Notes: generated by a model not told the origin, from the letters alone. DNA of 64,000 nt from Riptortus pedestris (GCA_019009955.1 CM032232.1:68731001-68795000); one strand, 5' to 3'. Shown: positions 10,801 through 23,480, counted from the first letter of the stretch. Numbers and translations: made by a program.

Positions 10801-12012
10801 TATCTAGAAATTAATTAAACAATAACAAAAAAAAAACAAGCTTTTAACATTCCTTTGGTAAACCAGTTTAAGTTTGCCAGAGAAAAGTTTACATGGAAGC
10901 AACAACACAATGCAAAAACCAAACGGCTGCCGGGCGACTGCACATCCAGCCATTCAACTTGGAGAGGGCGTTATCGCTTACATGTCGCGAAATTAGTGAT
11001 ATTTCTAATGGCACTAGAACAATCAATAGTCAGCTTTTTAGTTCAAGAGGCACGCCAAATTCATTGTTACTAACCAAATAATGAGAATTAGCTTTTCTCA
11101 GGAGGGCAAGGATTCGCACTAATGTTATAAGTTGAATAATTATATATGAAATAAAGAAAGGATCTAGTGTCTAGTCGATGAGCTGCCATTACCGGTAGTA
11201 GCCACCCCCGTTGTCAAAGCCCACCCCCACGCCGCCTCTCCTAATTAAAGAAGTTACACCCATTAAAACTTGGAGAGACCAAGGAAAATTTCAAATAATA
11301 TTATCGGCCGCCCCGTTTTAAGTGAGAAGTTCCAAAGGCCTAAAACTAAAATACAAACTCCTTAAAGTGGGTGTAGCCGATGAATATTCAAGGGGCTAAA
11401 GGGGCTGTGGTTTTATAAGGAAGTCTTGTAGGTTGTTGTGCTTTAACCAGTCTTAAGGGTCTTTATCGCCTCCGAGCTACATCTCTCAGCCGGTGCTTCT
11501 AAGCCCCGATGGAAATTGCTATTTTCCTGATTTCAGCTTGCCTTTCTCCCTTCAGAAGCGAACCCAACATACTCTAATTGACGCTAAAGGTGTATCAGCC
11601 ACGCCTCTGGTCACCCATAATGGTCATCAGCCGGTGAGATAAATGATGACCGAAACTGTGAACAGCGACTTGGACAAGTTATGGAATGACTTATAGACGT
11701 ACCACACTCAAAAGATCTAGGCTAGGCGAATGCGTAGCCCCTGACACCCCCTCGCCCACCCCCACCCTATCTTCATTTCCCCACCAAGTGTTGCGTGTTT
11801 ACGTCACTAGAATTCTATTTATTTTATTACAATAATTGTGTTCGGACTTTTGGCATCAGGAAGGCCCCGCAAGCGTCAAGTTCTACAAATAGTGTTTCAT
11901 GTAGCCGAATATTTAAGGAAGCTAAAAGAGAAGCATTAACTAATGCTAATTAACTAATAGCTAGCAGTCAAAGGTATTATAGCTGAAGGAAATAAAAATA
12001 AATAAAAAAACA
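10801..12012. other. Unique sequence, mixed composition
   Basis: C-rich blocks at 11200-11240 and 11740-11780 occur in otherwise AT-rich DNA. No conserved domain is seen in any frame. Confidence 0.4.
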
Positions 12013-12233
12013 AATTATTTATTAACGTCCACTTTTTGCAACTAAGGCTAATTGGGACGGGTTATCAACAGGTTACCACCCTTTTCTAGCCAGGGCGGGA
12101 CTAAGGATTTTATTTAATGAATTCCGTCACTAAATAAATTCCTCTGTCCAGGCGGGAATCGAACTTGCCACTCTAGGGTTACCACGTGAGATTAAGGTCA
12201 TAATGAGTTGACTCACATGGCTAACCTGAGCCC
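12013..12233 (-). mobile_element. tRNA-derived SINE
   Basis: The inverse strand reads GGGCTCAGGTTAGCCATGTG (head with A box), AAGTTCGATTCCCGCCTGG (B box), body with CTGGCTAGAAAAGGGTGG and a T-rich/A-rich tail at about 12013. It is near full length. Confidence 0.82.
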
Positions 12234-13795
12234 TGAAGGAAATATGAACATCAGGCTCCTAGTGCTTCGAAATGTTTATAACTCCGGAGGGTAAAAAGAC
12301 CGAACAAAAGGAGATAATTGAGATTGGATCATTTACAGATAACCTAATTACTTGGAGAGAGAAAAATATTCTTCACTTCTAACAACACTGCTGTGGGATA
12401 ACCTAATTAGTAGAAGTGAAGTGGCGAGTGGTGGGGGAAGGCTACCCCCCTCCTTTAATTCTTTTGAGTGTGGTCAAGCCATATACCTTGGCAACAGAAT
12501 ATCTAAATGAAATCTTAAACAACGTTTAGTCTTTAGAAAAAAATATTTTACTTTAAAAGGTTATTATTATTATATCATTATCAATGATTCAAAATAACAC
12601 AATTCTTAATACCTCCATATGAAATGTTAAAAAATAAACAACCAAAAATCAAATGTATCGCATTATAAGTTTGAAAAATGTTGTTGAAGCTTGGTGATCC
12701 CCTACCCCTCCCAAAAAACACTATTTAGTGATTAAAATAAAAATTATATTTCACAACAGAACATCCAAAAATTATGTTTAGGGCAATCATTAACACTGTT
12801 TAGGAAAACTAGAAGAAAACTCATGATGCTCTCCAGAACAATCGTAAGATATTCCGGAGACCTTGACTTTTCTTCCTATTTTTCTGTTGTACTCCATCCA
12901 CCATTTAGCATCTACCACAAAATTGATACCGTCCTTTTCTTTTACATTAACAAAATGTAAACTTCTTATTATCTGTTTTTTCCATCGGCTAGTCAGTGAA
13001 AAGCTCATATCATACAGTCATATTTTATGACAATTCTACCGTTATGCATGATCTATTATGGCAGATGGCGGAATCATATCAGCTTGGATTTCAAAATTAT
13101 TGTTCCCTTTGCCTTGGCAAGTTGTCCGACAAGTTCATAGAGACTTTCATGAGAAAACTTATCTCCGAAAAAAAAAAACTTCGGATAGAAGAAGAAAAAA
13201 TATATCATTGTTCTACGGGTATATTCGATATAGGATATGAAAAGACTTATTGTTGTTTTCAAAAACTGAGAGCGTTGATATCATTAATGTGATAGTTAAC
13301 TGTTCAATTGCTCACTAACAACACCCATTTGACTAGCAACAAGAAATTATAAACAGAGACGGGAAATGGGTAACAGACCAAAACATCTTACTGAAACCAC
13401 AGATGAAAGACACAATAAAGTAATGAATTAATAAAATAGATAATCTAGTGTTTTTGTAATCTAATAATACTATAAACTTACCAATGCAATGTTTAATAAC
13501 TGTGTAATTCCTGGGATTTTCTTTTCTATATGTATTTTTGATAAAAACTAATTTTATTATTATATAATCTTATACTTGTTATTAAATTTATAGACAAAAC
13601 ACTATTAACAAATGTATGTTATATACTCTTTATGGCACATACAGGAAATAAAAATGTAATTTAAAAATCTCACAAGAATTTACAGTTTTGGATCTCTTAA
13701 TTTATCTCTATTAATCATCTTATCTGATTCAAACTTTTAAAATTCATATATCTCATCCAAATATTTAACGAAAGAATACACATTTATGGTATATA
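12234..13795. other. Intergenic AT-rich DNA
   Basis: A 72-codon ATG frame (minus, 13008-12790) with a Trp-rich centre (DAKWWMEYNRK) overlaps a plus-strand frame of similar length. I recognise neither and see no splice signals. Confidence 0.35.
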
Positions 13796-14420
13796 CAGGG
13801 TGGTCCACGGGAAACGGACGGTTTTAAAATAATAATTACTCTGTTAGTTTTGAAGACAGACACATTTTATTTACACAAAAATAAAGCTGAATTTATGCCA
13901 TTTTTAAAAAATACATTACTTTATTTTTTAAAAATAACATCACTTAAATGGCGGCCATAATCAAGTCCTTATGTAAGATACGTATTGTTGTGGTCTTACT
14001 CAGCCCAAGTTCAGTTGCATGGTGTCTAGCAGAACGGCCGGGGCAGCGCAGAATCGCCTCACTCACTCTGTCCACGTTTTGTGGCGTGCGTGCCGACCGA
14101 GCAGGTGGCTTTGTTTTCATAACAGAACCCGTGGATCTAAATGAATTTACCCACCTTAGAATGGTATTCCTATTCGGTATTTCACTATGATGTCAAATAT
14201 GAAAAAACGCCTGAAACATCGTTGAGTTTCAACTACTGATTCACCACATTTTATAAATGTGTCGTATGCAAACACGCGAGGATCTTTCGTCCACAGCGGT
14301 ATAATGGCGACTGGATGGCAGGTGATGGGGAGTCGAGTGACCTTGACGGCGCGTTTCCCCCTCCACCAGCCGCCCAGTACTGTGCGATTCAAAACCGCCC
14401 CTTTCCCCTGGACCACCCTG
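13796..14420 (-). mobile_element. Deleted mariner-type element with TIRs
   Basis: The ends are inverted repeats, 20 of 22 bases matching (CAGGGTGGTCCACGGGAAAC against CAGGGTGGTCCAGGGGAAAG, inverse). TA flanks both sides (13794-13795 and 14421-14422), the target duplication of Tc1/mariner/IS630 elements. Only the N-terminal part of a transposase remains inside, so the element cannot move by itself. Confidence 0.82.
13948..14312 (-). pseudogene. Transposase N-terminal DNA-binding region (DUF4817-like), frameshifted
   Basis: Reading the minus strand, about 14300-14190 encodes DPRVFAYDTFIKCGESV followed by VETQRCFRRFF. After one frameshift, about 14180-13950 is an uninterrupted frame with NRNTILRWVNSFRSTGSV, PPARSARTPQNVDRVSEAI and RHHATELGLSKTTTIRI. 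These are two consecutive helix-turn-helix units typical of DUF4817/mariner-like transposases of arthropods. The second repeats the Paired-like pattern (LGLSKTTTIRILHKDL). The catalytic DDE/D domain is wholly absent, and the frame ends at the left TIR. A fused host protein is unlikely because TIRs bound it tightly. The family name is from memory of the motif pattern. Confidence 0.75.
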
Positions 14421-16427
14421 TATTTCTAAGGATCAATGGACTGGCGTTAGAATATGAATATTTAGGCGCAGATTGATCAACGGTCGGATACAAAGGAAGC
14501 AAATAACTATGCGTTGAACTGGATTTACGATTAATTATCGCTAACTGTCGAATTACATACAGACGGACATGCACTTTTCATTCTTAGTGGCAGGGCTCGT
14601 TACGGTAGCACTATCTCTCAGCTTGCATTAAGATATTCTGCATATGGATAGAGTCCTGAGGGATTGTGTGTGGGGAGGGGGATGAAAAAGTAGGAATCAT
14701 TCAGAAGGTTTGAAAGGCTCGTAAGTCGCTGCCTACCCAATCCAATGCACCCCCATATATTTTTGCATCCCACATTACAGTCACGTATTTGTCAAGGGGC
14801 GGGGAATATAACCTCTACAAACATAACCCTCTTATTGTATTTTGAATTGTTAACGAGTCGCTTTTAGCACAGCGTTTATCGCTTCCGTCGACTTTTTTAA
14901 CTGCAGCGTTTTTCAAATTTTAATGTTGTTAAATGCTTTCTTAAAATGTCTAAATTGCGATTATGTAATTTTTCCAGTTATACGCAAATCTAACGGAATT
15001 TGGATTTTACGACGTTTGGCCTACAAGTAATTGTTTGAGCCGATTTGTTTCATATTCAGAAATACCTGTTCGATTTGGTGTTATCTAGATAAGCGTAATT
15101 TTAGCAAATGTAAGCTATACAAAAAAAAATGAATTCGTAAAGCAATGAGTTATTTTGGTTTAAATATTATTGGTTAAAGAATATAATGCTTAAAAAGAAG
15201 CTTCTGAAGATCAAAAGGTTTGTATTTCTTTTTGCTTGATATCTACCTTCATCATCTTTATTAGAAAAATAAAATATAGCAATTATTAGTAGCTTTTGGG
15301 AGTGTTTGGCAATGTATAAACTTTGAGGGGTGGAATTATAGACACTAATATGTAAATTTAAAAAAAAATCTGCTTGTGCGTTGTAGCACATAGGGAAATT
15401 TTTGCAGCCGTCAAAGAGTAAGGTAATAAACTAAAAATCTATAACGCATGGGCTGCGCAAAATAAGCAGATTTCCCTCACCCTGGCCATCTCATCCCAAC
15501 AATATACTGATTTTTCATAAGGTATGAATTTATTATTAATGGATTTTTTGATTTTCGCGTTATTAACTTCAGTAAAGAGTGGTTTGATGGCATAAATAAT
15601 AAATTTATATAAAAAAAAATTATCCGACGTCGGTTAATATCTACCAGAACAACGAAAAAGAAGAAAACTCACTAAGGATATTAAGGCTGGAGATTCCACT
15701 GAGGCTCTATATGCTTAGAAGCGGAGAATGTTGAAGATAGAATATTATTTTAACCCTGAGACAATGAAGCGATCAGTAACAAAACAAAGGTGTTTCCACA
15801 AACAACCGCTAATATCAACAAGATGGCAATTTGAATAGAAACCCATAAAAGCACAAGGTTAACCACGAGCTAAAAAAGTTTGTCCCATTCAAATATATGC
15901 TCGCAATTCTAAACCTTATTAAGGAAATTTGAAAGGACGTGGGATCAATAGCGTGGACACATGGGAATATAATCAGTCACATAAAAGACAAAAATAAAAA
16001 AACTAATTAACATGAAGAAATGCTAAATACAATATCTATAAAATAAAATGTTCTGCCACTAACAAACTTTATATTGGAGAATCTTTCCAAGAGTTTAAAA
16101 CATGGCTATGCTTCTTCCGTAAGCAATGTACTCTTCACCATTTTTAAAGTACCAATGTAATCACCTTATTTACAATTTCTCATTCTGGTTAGTCTTCTCA
16201 TGGTAGCGTCGGTGGTAAGGTCGAATCATTTTACAGTATTTGTACTGCCCCAGATGAGGACTTGAAACATGTGGGTATTAAATAAGCGAAAGATGTTCAG
16301 TTTTTATTTATTTTTTTTTTTTTTTCACTTTTGACCTTTCTCCAGTTTATCTACAATAAAAATTAGAATATTCGTTTGTCTCAAAAAAAATATATATTTT
16401 TCAATATACGGGTATGTTTATATTGAT
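14421..16427. other. Intergenic AT-rich DNA
   Basis: Apart from the HINE 3'-end relic at 15438-15476, no element end or frame is recognised. Confidence 0.4.
15438..15476 (-). mobile_element. HINE 3'-end relic
   Basis: ACGCATGGGCTGCGCAAAAT then AAGCAGATTTCCC matches the hairpin plus inverted-repeat end of the family, with no recognisable body after it. Confidence 0.45.
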
Positions 16428-17095
16428 TGATATTTATTTATACAGAAGAACCCGCGACTAGGAGTTTTGGCTGAAAATTTAACAATGTTAAATAAAAAGA
16501 AAATGTTAGAAAAATAACAAAAAACTGAATCAACAAAAATACAATTAAACACAATAAATAAACATCAAGTACAAGCAATAAAGACAACAAATGAACTTTA
16601 GGCTAGTAATAAAGACAACAATTTAAAATGGTTTTAACAAAAAAATTATCTTATTCCTATACAATTATATTACTATTCCTAGTACATTTATATTACTTAA
16701 AATTTCTCAAAATTATATTCCTTAAATTTATCAAAATTATATTACTTAAAATTTCTCAGTTAGTCAACATCAAAAAGGAGAGTTAATTTTTGTAAAACAA
16801 ATTCAATTTTTTAATGTGATTTTGTATATTGCCGATATGTGGGCTCTTGTCTGTAAGAAGTTCGCACATGTTATGTGGAGTCTTTAAGTATTCAATGTTC
16901 CTGGAGTTAGTCAGTATTTGTTTAATGACTAAATGGCTCTGGCATGTTCTGTATAGAGGTCTTTCTGTCCATGTCATGAGGTATAAGTGCGTTAAATGTG
17001 ATTGTCCTATCCTAAGTCTCGTTAGTGCAACTTCGTCACGTCTACTGGATGGCCGCTCGATTATACAAGACTTTATTTATGATTTTTGATGCCAA
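16428..17095 (-). pseudogene. 3' end of a LINE (C-terminus plus 3' UTR), copy 1
   Basis: On the minus strand 17060-16783 encodes SSRRDEVALTRLRIGQSHLT, then LYLMTWTERPLYRTC and LLTDKSPHIGNIQNHIKKLN. This is the familiar C-terminal region after RNase H in Jockey/I-type non-LTR elements. The downstream 16428-16780 is the A-rich 3' UTR shared with the copy at 26498. It ends in TATAAATAAATA on the minus strand. It is 5'-truncated near 17095. Confidence 0.7.
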
Positions 17096-18094
17096 TTTAT
17101 CACTACATGTCTTCATGTAATTTACGGTTCACACTGCACTGTGATTCCGACAGACGTTCGCCTAGAAACCACTTGGATAAAACTGATTTACACATCTAGC
17201 ACCTTGAGCACAATAAAAATAAATTTAAGAAGAAACTATGTATCTCCCCAAGATATGGTCTCGGGAGAGCCCCGTTTATAAGTGCATAGCCCATATTCAT
17301 CAACATATTCTTATATTACTCAGGAGAACAGGCAGGGCCTTGCTTTAGAGGTTGACTGACATCCAGAGCAACAAACCAAAGCAACAAGTTTCTCTAGTTT
17401 AAAAGAAAAACGAATTAACCAGAAATATTTAACAGCTGACGTTGTGACCCACTAATAAAGAAAATGTGCGTGTCAATTGAGGCCCAGGAAGGTGTTCGTT
17501 TCTGCGTTTCTACTCTAGTGCAAAATTAGGACAAGATTACATAAAGCTATTTCACAAGTGATTCCTAAATATCTCTTTAAGTGTTACCTAGATTTTTCTC
17601 CCTAATCACCACTTGGATAAATAGAATATAGCGAATAGGCTGTTTGTATCGACAGCACGAAATCACTTAGTCTTTTAACTGCCGCTAATTTGTCACGGAA
17701 CTTTTCAATAAGCTGATATTTCTTTTTTTTAAACAACACCTCCTGTCACTTAATTATACAGTAGAAAAGAGGCTAACTATTGCTGAGCTACAATTTAAAC
17801 TAACTGAATATATACTTCAGCATACATTTATGAAACATATAACATTCTGTAAGTAGTAGATATTTTCTCTTGGTCTGAACGCATTTATGTAACCACACAA
17901 GTTTGAAAACCCCTATTTATTTGTATGTTTAAAGTCTCACTGCCTCAGTAATCCCTCAGTAAAGCCCTGAAATTTTATATCATAAATTCTTCACGAAAAT
18001 TATAGAAATCTTCTCACAATCCAATAATTTATTAAAAAATTTATTTCAGGCGTCGAGTCTAAAATATTCATAACATTGGTTAACATAATAAATA

Positions 18095-18120
18095 TATGTA
18101 ACGACGGGTAACACGGCTAG
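18095..18120 (+). mobile_element. Possible Helitron 3' terminus
   Basis: ACGACGGGTAACACGGCTAG followed by T resembles the GGGTA..CGGCTAG/T terminus of arthropod Helitrons. The preceding hairpin is degraded and no 5' end was found. Confidence 0.35.
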
Positions 18121-18373
18121 TAAAAAATATGTAATCCCGAAAATTAAAATTGTATTAATCTAAATTTTTATTAATTGATTTAGTTGGTAAAAAGTCCATT
18201 CAGAGTTCACTAATATTAAAATTCATTCATATAATTCACTTCCTTTATAAATAAGTGTCCAATGATTAATCTATCCCTGTATTGCTATTGTAGCTTTTCC
18301 TTAGACAAACTAGTTAATGTCGAAAAGTCTGAATTGTATGCAATAGTACAAATAATAGTATGAGATTATCTTT

Positions 18374-18780
18374 AGCAGATTTCCCTTAGGTGAAATCAGC
18401 TATTGCGGTTATACTCGTGATGGGATTTTTGAAAACACTGAAGACCATATTTGTTTTTGGCTGAAATCGGACGTGGAATAGTGGGGGTTTAGAGAGCGGG
18501 TGAATTAGAAAATTCAAAATATCTTCATTATTATAAGCGGAATCGTAAAATGTTATAGAGCTAATCATGTTAAACTTTTATTTTCTACAATTTTTGCTCC
18601 ATGCATTTTTGGTATCTTAAGTATTACGCGAGTTATTCGTACTTTCTTGTTTTCTGCCTTCCCCATTCTGCTCATCGGTTTTTACGAATGAATAGAGAAT
18701 ACGTGGTGATGTGTGATCACAAATGTTGTACTATAAATTGGGAAATCTGCTTAGCTTACGCTGCCCCCGCATGACGGATT
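18374..18780 (+). mobile_element. HINE copy 6, short variant without microsatellite
   Basis: The 5' end AGCAGATTTCCCTTAGGTG is at 18374 and the 3' end GGGAAATCTGCTTAGCTTACG...TGACGG is at 18780. The segment with the TA tract and the TGTTAACGCTCTAGCGG motif is deleted. Confidence 0.75.
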
Positions 18781-19526
18781 TTGTGTTGACATTTTTTTAT
18801 ATCAGTTATTTGGTATGGTCAGTAATATCCATTTATAAGTCATAAATGTATTTCTCTGGCTAATTTGCATTTGACAGTAACTCCAATTAGTCGATTAGAA
18901 AGACATGTTATTCCTGACGTTAGTGTATCAATCAAAGTATTCCAACCAAAACGGTTTGACGTCTTAATAACGGCTTAGAGCCGGAGAAAGCAATCTTTGA
19001 GAAACAGGAGCAGCCTGGGATTCCACTCTGAGTGCCAATTTCACCGTTAGTCCATCTTGTAAGATTGAATAAGGCTGTATATAGAGATTCCCTGAGGCCA
19101 TGGAGGACCTGATGCATAGATTATAGGCCGGATGTCAGTCAGCTCACATGTCTGCCAATTAGTTTTATAAAATAGCTCTACCGTTAGCCAAACAAGCTAT
19201 GTTTTGATTTCTTTATCTGTCCTCTTAAAGTCGTTCTCTCAATTGAAAAGTATGCATGTATAATTTTAGTTGGGAATCATTTGGCAAACTTCTAATTATA
19301 TATGAGTGCCAAAAGCTTTTTGCCATATTTTATGAATGTGCTGGAAGTCGACAAACCATAACCTATTTGATATTTTCGGGCTGTTTCTCTCCATAGGTTT
19401 CCCACACCTTGAGGTCACATTAAAGTCAACAAATATTCAAAAAGGGAAATCTGCTAAAATGTACAATTCGAACACACTCCACTCGCTCATAAATCAACAG
19501 ATATCTGCTAGCTCTACTTCTGACAC

Positions 19527-20040
19527 AAGAAGTCCGTCACGCAGGGGCTGCGTTAACCAAGCAGATTTCCTACGGGAAGGTTTACAACAGATAAATCTAC
19601 ATACTGGTACCATCACCGTGAATGTTAAGGGAATAAATAAAAACAGTAAGAAGAAATCTTTTAATCAATATACAAGTTAATTATATCTACAACGGAAAGC
19701 GTCTGAAATGTAAACAAACAGGGCAGCCAACAGCGCAGCGCTGAATAGATAGTATATAGACAGGAAAGAAGAACAATTAATGAAATATATCTGAATATAA
19801 CATATCAATTTTATTGAAAACTATTTACTATATATAGTACAGTAAATTATAATGAATCAGAATAATTTTTAAATGACTTTTTCGATCCGACGTATAGTAA
19901 CGGAGATATTTGGAATTTTCAAAACTCCCTCCCTCCCATTTTTCCGATTTCGTCCATTACCAACCTTTTTACATCAAATGATTAAATATCGAGTTTGGTA
20001 AGGATAAAGCAATAATCGCCACCGGTATAGAAATAGAAAT
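19527..20040 (-). mobile_element. HINE copy 7, 5'-truncated
   Basis: It starts AGTCCGTCACGCAGGGGCTG with the 3' hairpin. It continues through CGATCCGACGTATAGTAACGG and ends in the remnant GATAAAGCAATAATCGCCACC. A detached palindrome half (AGGGAAATCTGCTAAAA) sits at 19442-19458. Confidence 0.7.
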
Positions 20041-20519
20041 TGACAAATTACTTTTTAAGTGAATACTGTTACCAATTTGGTGCATCACGGAAGACGCTGT
20101 TTGTATCTGATAATTTATTAGATCAATGAGAAGTTAATATGACTACTAATATATTAAAATTATTTTGCGGCCCATAAATACATAATTTATCTTTATTTTC
20201 CATGCAATCTACCAGCCTCCAATGCTCTCTTTTAATGATGTATTTTTTCAATTGTAAAGATAAATATTTCTTCAGCATATCTTTAATATAACGAGCGATT
20301 AAAGAAAAAAAATCATGATTTATTTAAAATATTCCCTGAATACTTTATTAAATTTAGTGTGTTTACCGTCCTAAAAAGTTTTATATCTGTTAGATCTAGT
20401 TAGTAATTACAGCTGATCACCGCTACTTGGACTGAAGAAATGAATTTAAAACATCTACCGAGTGTCCATTTATTTAGTCCACGAAGATCTGTTATTTGAA
20501 TGACTATTTGTGATCAATT

Positions 20520-20730
20520 CAGCTCAGGTTAGCCATGTGAGATAAAGCGTTTCCCTTAATCTCAAGAGTGGCAAGTTTGATTCCCGCCTGACCGAAGTAA
20601 TATATTTATTGGCGGAATTCATTAAATAATATCCTTAGTACCACTCTGGCTAGAAAAGGGAGGTAACCTGTAGATAACTCGTCCCAATGAGCCTTAGTTG
20701 TAAAAAGTGAACGTTAATTAATAATTTTAA
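20520..20730 (+). mobile_element. tRNA-derived SINE
   Basis: Head GCTCAGGTTAGCCATGTGAG, B box AAGTTTGATTCCCGCCTG (20573-20590), body CTGGCTAGAAAAGGGAGG and tail CGTTAATTAATAATTT. Confidence 0.8.
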
Positions 20731-22164
20731 ACCGTATTCAACACACATTAATACTAAGCATTCTGTTTATCCTTTGAGCTCCGAATGTATGTTAGCAGAA
20801 CTAAATTGATAACGTGTGTCAGTGAGGTGAATGTAATATGAGTGATTTAAGATATTTCGTTTTTTAATATCGTACTTTTGTTTTGATTTTTGTATGAATA
20901 TTTATCAAAAATAAATTTACCTTATGTAAATAAATGTACGAATGAATTCCTCCCAACAGTGACCATGCGCATGGAAAACACTAGGTCTAAACACACAAAT
21001 ATTTGTCTCCAATAAATTAAATACAATTAGTAACAACTAAAACAAAACTGAAAAGTTAAAAAAAATAAACCAAGAGAAAACAAATACTTTCCAAAAAATC
21101 GTTGACTAAAACAGAGACCAGAGACTGTGTTAAGAATAAAGAAGTAGGCTGTGACTGGTGAAGCAGTACTGTGTAGAGTAAACAGCAGTTAATTAGACGT
21201 TGTGTTAACATGTCTAAACTGATTAACAGGGGTTGGTCGCTGAGGACAACCAGCCCCTGTACCCTCTGCCTACTCAATATATTAGCTTCACTCCACTAAT
21301 GTCAATACCCACAGCTATTTTCTTTTTACAGCTTCCGAAGTATGAAACGCTGGGCCTCCATGGTGACTATTTAGCTATCAGCCCGTGAGTTTCATTTGCT
21401 TTCATAAGCTGTTTAGCAAACATAACCATTTCGAATAGTTAAACGCAAAGCGAAAAAACTATATACATAACTAATTAATGGACATATGAAAGGATACATT
21501 CAAAAACCGTATATCAAAGATGAAAAATGTTAATCTCGATCATAGAGGGAGACACGTACAGGGAATGAAATAAGTAGTACTCACCCGGTCATCTATTAAA
21601 CTATCTTAATGAAAGTCACGAAAAACTCTATTTACAGGCTCCACCAAAATTTGAAAATACACAACGGCTTAAAATATAAGGTCTAGGTGTAGGGAAAAAA
21701 CTGAGAAGAAGATGGGCAAGATGAGAAAGAGTGTCCTAAAAGAGAACCAGAACAATGTCATCAAATAGAATAGCTATTCGAGAAAAAAATGAAACTGAAA
21801 CGTGCGTTCTCCCAATAGAGAAATCCAAACAATATGTGAAAAACTTCACAAACGTTTTTGGATCCATCAAAGAACATTTGCCAGGAGTTCACACACACAT
21901 ATTTTAAACTAATAAATTTTGTACAATGGACTTAACGTAGTTCTGTTAACAACAGCCCTTTGCAGTATTTAGGCCGTATTAAAAAAAACAAAGTCATCCA
22001 GGATATCAAGAACGCGCACGAATAGTTCTAAAAGATGAAAATAAAAGTGGTTATTCCGTAGTTGGCTAGAAATTAATTAAGAATTTGGCTTTCTAGCACG
22101 TATTAACTCGTACAATGCCCATGTAAAAAATATTATAACTATACATTATAGAATACATTTGTTT
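20731..22164. other. Intergenic, nothing recognised
   Basis: No repeat signature of the window's families is present. Frames are short. Confidence 0.4.
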
Positions 22165-22347
22165 AAATTTAACACTTTTTGCTACTGTTGCTAATTGGAA
22201 CAAGTCATCTAAGGTTATCACCCTTTTCTAGCCATGGTGGGACTAAGGATTTTATTTAGTGAGTCCTTCAGTTGGGAATCGAAATTGCTGCTCAAGCTTT
22301 ACCATGAAAAATTAAAGCCAACGCTTTAAGTCACGCGGGGAGCCTGA
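22165..22347 (-). mobile_element. SINE, diverged
   Basis: GCTAATTGGAACAAGTCATC, CACCCTTTTCTAGCCATGG and GGGACTAAGGATTTTATTT lie in family order, with the head ending GCGGGGAGCC. The B box is mutated (GGGAATCGAAATTGC). Confidence 0.7.
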
Positions 22348-22998
22348 AGTATAAATGGATTTTTAATTTTTTAGATACTTGAATTTTTTTTATTTTTTCA
22401 GATGTGAAGTCCATTAATATCCCTTTATTAAAAGATTAAATAAGCTAACTTAGTTACAATATAGGATATAATGTTAAGATAAAAGAGCCAACTTCTAGGT
22501 TACATTCAGTCTGGCTTCTAGTCTTGTTTTGCCAAACGTAGACTGACTGCTGAATCAGAAGCGAAAATTTGGACTGGCGATTCCTTAACACGAATGCCGA
22601 CATTCGGATGCCTTATTAAAGATGTAGTGGTGGGGGGGGGGGGGAGGGAATCTCAGTTATTCCAGTGCTTCTGTAAAATTTATATTTTGTAAATATAGAA
22701 AGGATATAGATAAGAAGTGCCAGCTTTCTATTTAAACCAGTTTACGTTAGAAAGATTTTTACTCCAGCATCAGTCGAAAATATAATTAAGTTAGAAAGTT
22801 TTCAGAGAAAAATCTTGCCAGAGCAAATGAAAACGAATTTTCAGTAATTGTCGGAAGAAAAAAAAATGTTAAAAATTCTGGAATTTTATAAATATTTTAA
22901 TACGAATTTTAAGAGGGAATTTGGTAGCTGGTAGCGAACCGAGAGGAAGAGGGGAATGATCTGGAGAGAAGAGGAAAAGCTGAGAGTCGTTCCGTTTA

Positions 22999-23328
22999 AT
23001 GTTTAATAACCGAAGGGAATATTCCGAGGCAGAGGGAGACATTAGATCCGGACACTTTTCTGGCGTTATGTTCCGGATCGGAAATCCAGGGCTCTTAGCT
23101 CCCTCAATAATTCGTCCGCTGCTATTGCTTCCTCAGCACTCTCGGCTGCTCTTTGCACTGGCTTTGGGTCTCTTTTCTCTGGCTCAAGCCGCTCCGGGAA
23201 AAGATAGGAAAAGCCCCAGTAAAAACCTTCAACTGCAGGAGTACGGTCAGTGCTTTGATGGGTTATGGGTTCATAATATAAAAGCAAGTGAGGACCAAAT
23301 GCACAAAAACAGAAGCCCTTCGTGCTAA
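22999..23328 (+). CDS. Candidate signal-peptide-bearing exon or small gene (unrecognised)
   Basis: A 109-codon frame opens with ATG at 22999 and has an internal ATG at 23068. From the second ATG, a positively charged stretch is followed by the hydrophobic core LLFALALGLFSLAQA and then APGKDRKSPSKNLQLQEYG. This looks like a signal peptide with an A-x-A cleavage site and a basic, hydrophilic mature start. The frame lies in an island clearly richer in G+C and CpG than its surroundings (about 22920-23260). A GT (GGTCAGT) at about 23244 could be a splice donor, after which the rest of the frame would be intronic. There are no homologous motifs I recognise. It could also be a chance frame on a GC-rich patch. 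Confidence 0.3.
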   Translation: MFNNRREYSEAEGDIRSGHFSGVMFRIGNPGLLAPSIIRPLLLLPQHSRLLFALALGLFSLAQAAPGKDRKSPSKNLQLQEYGQCFDGLWVHNIKASEDQMHKNRSPSC

Positions 23329-23480
23329 TCTTACATTGCATTAAAAGTGTTTAAAAATATTTATTCGTAATTGTTTAAAACCTATCAAGGGCAGGGCTCG
23401 TCATTTTGATTAACTGCTGAAAAAACCCACAAGGTTATATCCTTGTCCTAGAAGACGTTCAGTAATGACAACTTCCTAAT

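Noticed and set aside
12790..13008. 72-codon ATG frame with Trp pair
   Set aside because: A fleeting resemblance to domains with W-x-x-W motifs is too weak. No flanking exons are seen.
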